The notes beneath the pieces were generated by a model that did no database searches, was not told the origin of the DNA, and was given only the letters and a program-made list of their open reading frames with translations. The translations under genes and the position numbers were made by a program. Below, one piece after another: positions 28,639 to 31,590 of a stretch of 31,590 bases of DNA. Position 1 is the first letter of the stretch; every line of letters begins with the position of its first letter. Origin of the DNA: JBCCFW01 sp039029535 (GTDB lineage: Bacteria; Acidobacteriota; JBCCFW01). The stretch lies in NCBI GenBank assembly GCA_039029535.1, contig JBCCFW010000085.1:1-31590 (forward strand), read 5' to 3'.

Positions 28639-30717
28639 ATGGAGGCTCTCGCCCTCGCGGCCCCGCTCGTCACCGAGCTGCGTGCCCTCGTCGGCATCGT
28701 CGCTCTCATGCTGGGCGTGGGCGTGGCCCTGCGCTCTCGCGGCCGACGCAACGCGCAGCTCCTGGCCGCCCTCCTCGTCGCCATCGCCACCTGGACCCTC
28801 GGCCAACTCCTCGCCACGCTCGCCGAGCGTCCCCTTCGCGACTACGAGCTGCTCTACCTCCTGGGCGCGTGTCTCGCCGCAGCGCTCGCCCTCCATCTCG
28901 CGCTGCGGCTCGGTCATCCCCGCGAGCGCGTCCGGAGCATCGTCATCGTGAGCGGCTACGCAGCGGCGGCCTTGCTCATCCTCGCGGTGGCGCTGGGCAT
29001 GCGGGAGTCGTCGCGCGGGACGTGGAATGCCCTCGCCACGGTGTTCGTGGGCGCGACGCTCCTCGGCGGCGTGTTGCTCCTGCGTCGCGCCTCCACCGCG
29101 CCGGCCGGGTTGAGTCGAGGGGCCCACTGGATCCTTCTCGGCTCGGCGGTCCTCGCCGGCGTCGGCGGCTTGAGCGACTTCGTCCCTCGGGAGACGTCCG
29201 ACATCCCTCGGCTCGGCGTGCTGGCGATCGTGCCGTTCTTGCTGGTCCTGCTCGCCATCATCGAGCGAGGTCCCCTGCCGGGTGCCGAGCTGCGGGGCGT
29301 GCGCATCGCCAGCTCGTGCCTGCTCGCCGGTCTCTGCGCGAGCCTCATCCTCACGGTGACGGCGCGCTTCGGTCATCGCTTCACGACTTACTTCGTCCCC
29401 GTGTTGCTCGTGTTGTTGGCGCAGCGTCCGGCGCGGCGGCTCATCGGGGCGGGCTCGCGATTGCTCGGCCGACCGACCGGCTTGCTCCTGCCGCTGGTCG
29501 ACGACGTCGCCCGACGCTCACCGCGCGTGCAGACCCGCGACGACGTCGATCGCATCCTCGCCGAGATCGATCGTCGTCTCGCCGGTCGAGGTCGGCTGGA
29601 GCTCGAGCTGTTGGTGGAGGGCTGGGACCGACGTCGCGGCGCCGACGGCACGCCCGAGCCGCCCAACGAGGTGCTCCGCGCCTGGCTCGAGCAGCGCACC
29701 GAGCCCATTCACCGACGCTTTCTCGAGGCCGACGCCGCCGACGCTCGGGATGAGGAGCGGCAGCGACTGATCGCGATCGTCGACGAGCTGCACGCCCTGG
29801 GGCTCGAGGCGGTCGTGCCCTTGCAACGAGGCCCCGAGCTCGTGGGCTGGATCGGCCTGGCGGGTGAGCCCGCGTCCGAGCTCGGCCCTCGGGAAGCCAC
29901 CGCCTTGGCGGCCATCGGCTTGCAGCTCGTCGCCGTGCTCGAACGGCTCGGAAGCGAAGAGCAGGCCCGTCGAGCCGAGGCCCTGGCGGCAGTGGGGCAG
30001 GTCGCAGCCGGGCTCGCTCACGAGATCCGCAACCCCCTCGGGGCTCTTCACGGGGCGGCGCAGGTCCTCGCCGGTGAGACCGACGAGCAGGGTCGCACCG
30101 AGATGCTCGAGGTCATCGAGGAGGAGAGCGGACGACTCGGTCGGGTGGTCGGTGAGTTCCTCGACTATGCGCGACCCGGTCAGGCGCGGCGGGGTCCGGT
30201 CGACCTCGTCGAGCTGTGCCAGGGCGTGCTGCGTCAGGCCGAGCTCGCCGGTCTGGGGATGCGGCACGAGCTCGACATCGCCGAGGAGGCGCGCTGGACC
30301 ACCGGCGATCCCGATCAGCTTCACCGCGTGTTGGCCAACCTCGTGCGCAACGCCCGGGAGGCCGCCGGGGCGGACGGCACTCTCGTCGTCACGGGGCGAG
30401 CGGCCGGCGTCACGCCGCCGCGGCTCGTCCTCCGATTCCAGGACGATGGTCCCGGCATCCCCGACGACGAGGTGGGACGGGTCCTCGCGCCCTTCCACAG
30501 CGGTCGGCCCGGTGGGACGGGACTGGGGCTCGCGCTGGTGGAGAAGGTGGTCCTCGATCACGAGGGTCGGGTCGAGATCGAAGGGCGGCCCGGCCGTGGT
30601 GCCGCGATCTCACTGGTGTTGCCGCGGACCCTCGACCATGCTGATCCCGGAGACGCGGAGGGAGAGGGACCCGTCGCGTCGTCTTCTCCCGGGGAGGACT
30701 CGTGTCTCGATCCTTGA
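28639..30717 (+). CDS. Membrane histidine kinase (NtrB/ZraS-like)
   Basis: The 692-residue protein has eight or so transmembrane helices in residues 10-270, resembling the 7TM/histidine-kinase N-terminal sensors. A GAF-like domain follows (about 290-430; AVVPLQRGPELVGWIGLAGE). HisKA has His461 in AAGLAHEIRNPLGAL, and the HATPase has NLVRNAREAAG (about 568-578), DDGPGIP, a short lid and GGTGLGLALVEKVV. The Glu-Ile-Arg-Asn-Pro H-box is that of NtrB-type kinases, which feed sigma-54 activators. Exactly such a regulator follows, overlapping by 16 bases. The gene is probably leaderless. Confidence 0.93.
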   Translation: MEALALAAPLVTELRALVGIVALMLGVGVALRSRGRRNAQLLAALLVAIATWTLGQLLATLAERPLRDYELLYLLGACLAAALALHLALRLGHPRERVRSIVIVSGYAAAALLILAVALGMRESSRGTWNALATVFVGATLLGGVLLLRRASTAPAGLSRGAHWILLGSAVLAGVGGLSDFVPRETSDIPRLGVLAIVPFLLVLLAIIERGPLPGAELRGVRIASSCLLAGLCASLILTVTARFGHRFTTYFVPVLLVLLAQRPARRLIGAGSRLLGRPTGLLLPLVDDVARRSPRVQTRDDVDRILAEIDRRLAGRGRLELELLVEGWDRRRGADGTPEPPNEVLRAWLEQRTEPIHRRFLEADAADARDEERQRLIAIVDELHALGLEAVVPLQRGPELVGWIGLAGEPASELGPREATALAAIGLQLVAVLERLGSEEQARRAEALAAVGQVAAGLAHEIRNPLGALHGAAQVLAGETDEQGRTEMLEVIEEESGRLGRVVGEFLDYARPGQARRGPVDLVELCQGVLRQAELAGLGMRHELDIAEEARWTTGDPDQLHRVLANLVRNAREAAGADGTLVVTGRAAGVTPPRLVLRFQDDGPGIPDDEVGRVLAPFHSGRPGGTGLGLALVEKVVLDHEGRVEIEGRPGRGAAISLVLPRTLDHADPGDAEGEGPVASSSPGEDSCLDP

Positions 30718-31590
30718 TCCTCGTCGTCGACGACGAGGCGAACGTCCGCAAGGTGCTCTCGGCCCTGCTCGAGCAGGCCGGTCACGCCACGGCGCGCGCC
30801 GCCGACGGGCGCGAGGCTCTCGAGCTGGTCCGCAGTCAGGACCCCGACCTCGTCCTCACCGACTTGCAGATGCCTCACGTCGACGGGCTCGAGCTGCTCG
30901 CGCAGCTCCGCGACGGCTTCCCCGAGATCCCGGTCATCCTCCTCACGGCTCACGGCACGGTCGAGACCGCGGTCGAGGCGATGAAACGTGGGGCGCACGA
31001 TTTTCTCACCAAGCCCTTCGAGAAGGAGGCCGTGCTGGCGTCGGTCGACAAGGCGCTGGGTCAGGCGGAGCGCGCGCGGCAGGACGTGCAGGGTCGTGTC
31101 GGCGAGGAGGCGCCCGACGGCATCGTCGGGAGCAGTCCGGCCATGGTCGAGCTCAATCGGCTCATCCACAAGGTCGCGCCCAGCCCGACCACCGTGCTGG
31201 TCACCGGCGAGACCGGCACGGGCAAGGAGCTCGTCGCGACCGCGATCCACGGTCTCTCCGATCGCAAGGGCGGCCCCTTCGTGAGCGTGAACTGCGGTGC
31301 CTTGCCGGAGACCTTGGTCGAGTCGGAGCTCTTCGGTCACGAGAAGGGAGCCTTCTCCGGCGCCGAGCGCAGCAAGCCCGGTCGCTTCGAGCTCGCCGAC
31401 GGCGGCGTGCTCTTCCTCGACGAGGTGGGCGAGCTCGAGCAACCCGTGCAGGTGAAGCTGTTGCGGGTCTTGCAGGAACGCCAGGTCGATCGCCTGGGCG
31501 GCACCCGACCGCGTCCCGTCGACGTGCGCCTGGTCGCCGCCACCAACCGAGACCTCGCCGCCGAGGTAGAGGCAGGACGCTTCCGCGAAG
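30702..31590 (+). CDS. NtrC-family sigma-54 response regulator (cut by right edge)
   Basis: The 296 visible codons cover a receiver domain (about 1-120; VVDDEANVRK, Asp54 in LTDLQMPHVDG, Lys in FLTKPFEKE). Most of the AAA+ sigma-54 activation domain follows: IVGSSPAMVELN, Walker A GETGTGKE at 169-176, ELFGHEKGAFSGA, Walker B GGVLFLDEVGEL, and RLVAATNRDL. The DNA-binding domain is beyond the edge. The sigma-54 contact loop reads GAFSGA (216-221) instead of GAFTGA. The GTG start at 30702 follows GGGGAGG and overlaps the kinase gene, so this is its partner. Confidence 0.95.
   Translation, partial: MSRSLILVVDDEANVRKVLSALLEQAGHATARAADGREALELVRSQDPDLVLTDLQMPHVDGLELLAQLRDGFPEIPVILLTAHGTVETAVEAMKRGAHDFLTKPFEKEAVLASVDKALGQAERARQDVQGRVGEEAPDGIVGSSPAMVELNRLIHKVAPSPTTVLVTGETGTGKELVATAIHGLSDRKGGPFVSVNCGALPETLVESELFGHEKGAFSGAERSKPGRFELADGGVLFLDEVGELEQPVQVKLLRVLQERQVDRLGGTRPRPVDVRLVAATNRDLAAEVEAGRFRE

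Noticed and set aside
27378..29753. 791-codon plus-strand ORF
   Set aside because: It runs antisense to the FG-GAP/UnbV gene and then out of frame in the kinase gene; both of those have clear domains.

Overview
The window is high-GC DNA (about two thirds G+C by eye) from a Gram-negative-type bacterium. Lipoprotein and Tat signals, secreted LamG/DUF2341 and FG-GAP/UnbV proteins, glycine-rich surface repeats and several ECF/two-component systems would fit a planctomycete or a myxobacterium-like lineage. The phylum is an inference and I hold it loosely. The first ~130 bases are AT-rich and encode a piece of an unrelated aspartyl-tRNA synthetase, so the left edge is probably an assembly chimera.

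Layout. 251-3592: queuosine-precursor transporter, DUF533/TerB-like protein, Nudix hydrolase, an ArsR regulator with an SRPBCC partner, and a divergent four-helix membrane protein behind a perfect palindromic operator. 3589-5821: a translation-related unit made of a consensus promoter, a 32-codon serine-rich leader ORF, an intrinsic terminator, tRNA-Tyr, a divergent EF-Tu, then tRNA-Ser for all four isoacceptor classes in tandem (GCT, CGA, TGA, GGA) and a fifth, degenerate tRNA-like copy. 5833-5998: a 166-bp foldback element that supplies the stop codon of the next gene. 5995-9334: a large secreted LamG/glycine-rich protein and a DUF1287 protein. 9350-10054 (minus strand): a second tRNA region with a consensus promoter, an alanine-rich leader ORF, a hairpin, an intact tRNA-Ala(TGC), and two degenerate tRNA-Ala-like copies. 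One of these copies is interrupted in its D-loop by a 219-bp repeat whose second copy lies at 12680-12858.

10083-14619: a PhyH dioxygenase, a small membrane protein, then an ECF sigma/anti-sigma pair divergent from a Tat-exported cysteine-repeat protein. This is followed by a DUF692 (MNIO) enzyme and a DUF2063 partner, together a bufferin-like RiPP or metal-buffering locus with an unusual precursor. 14705-21023: a stand-alone Clp-N protein coupled to pyruvate kinase, a PhoB/PhoR-type two-component pair, an RNase Z-like hydrolase and 3-methyladenine glycosylase I. 21114-28553: secreted proteins, a YfhO-like membrane protein with an HExxH protein, a YkgJ cluster protein, a proline-rich protein and an FG-GAP/UnbV protein. 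28639-31590: an NtrB-like kinase and an NtrC-like sigma-54 activator cut by the right edge.

The most interesting signal is the parallel between the two tRNA loci. Each has a consensus promoter, then a short ORF rich in codons for an amino acid whose tRNA is encoded downstream (Ser; Ala). In each, a segment inside the last codons of the ORF is complementary to the first arm of the following hairpin. This is the geometry of ribosome-mediated attenuation, here placed ahead of tRNA genes. Around these loci lie degenerate tRNA copies and two kinds of repeat with strong RNA-folding potential.
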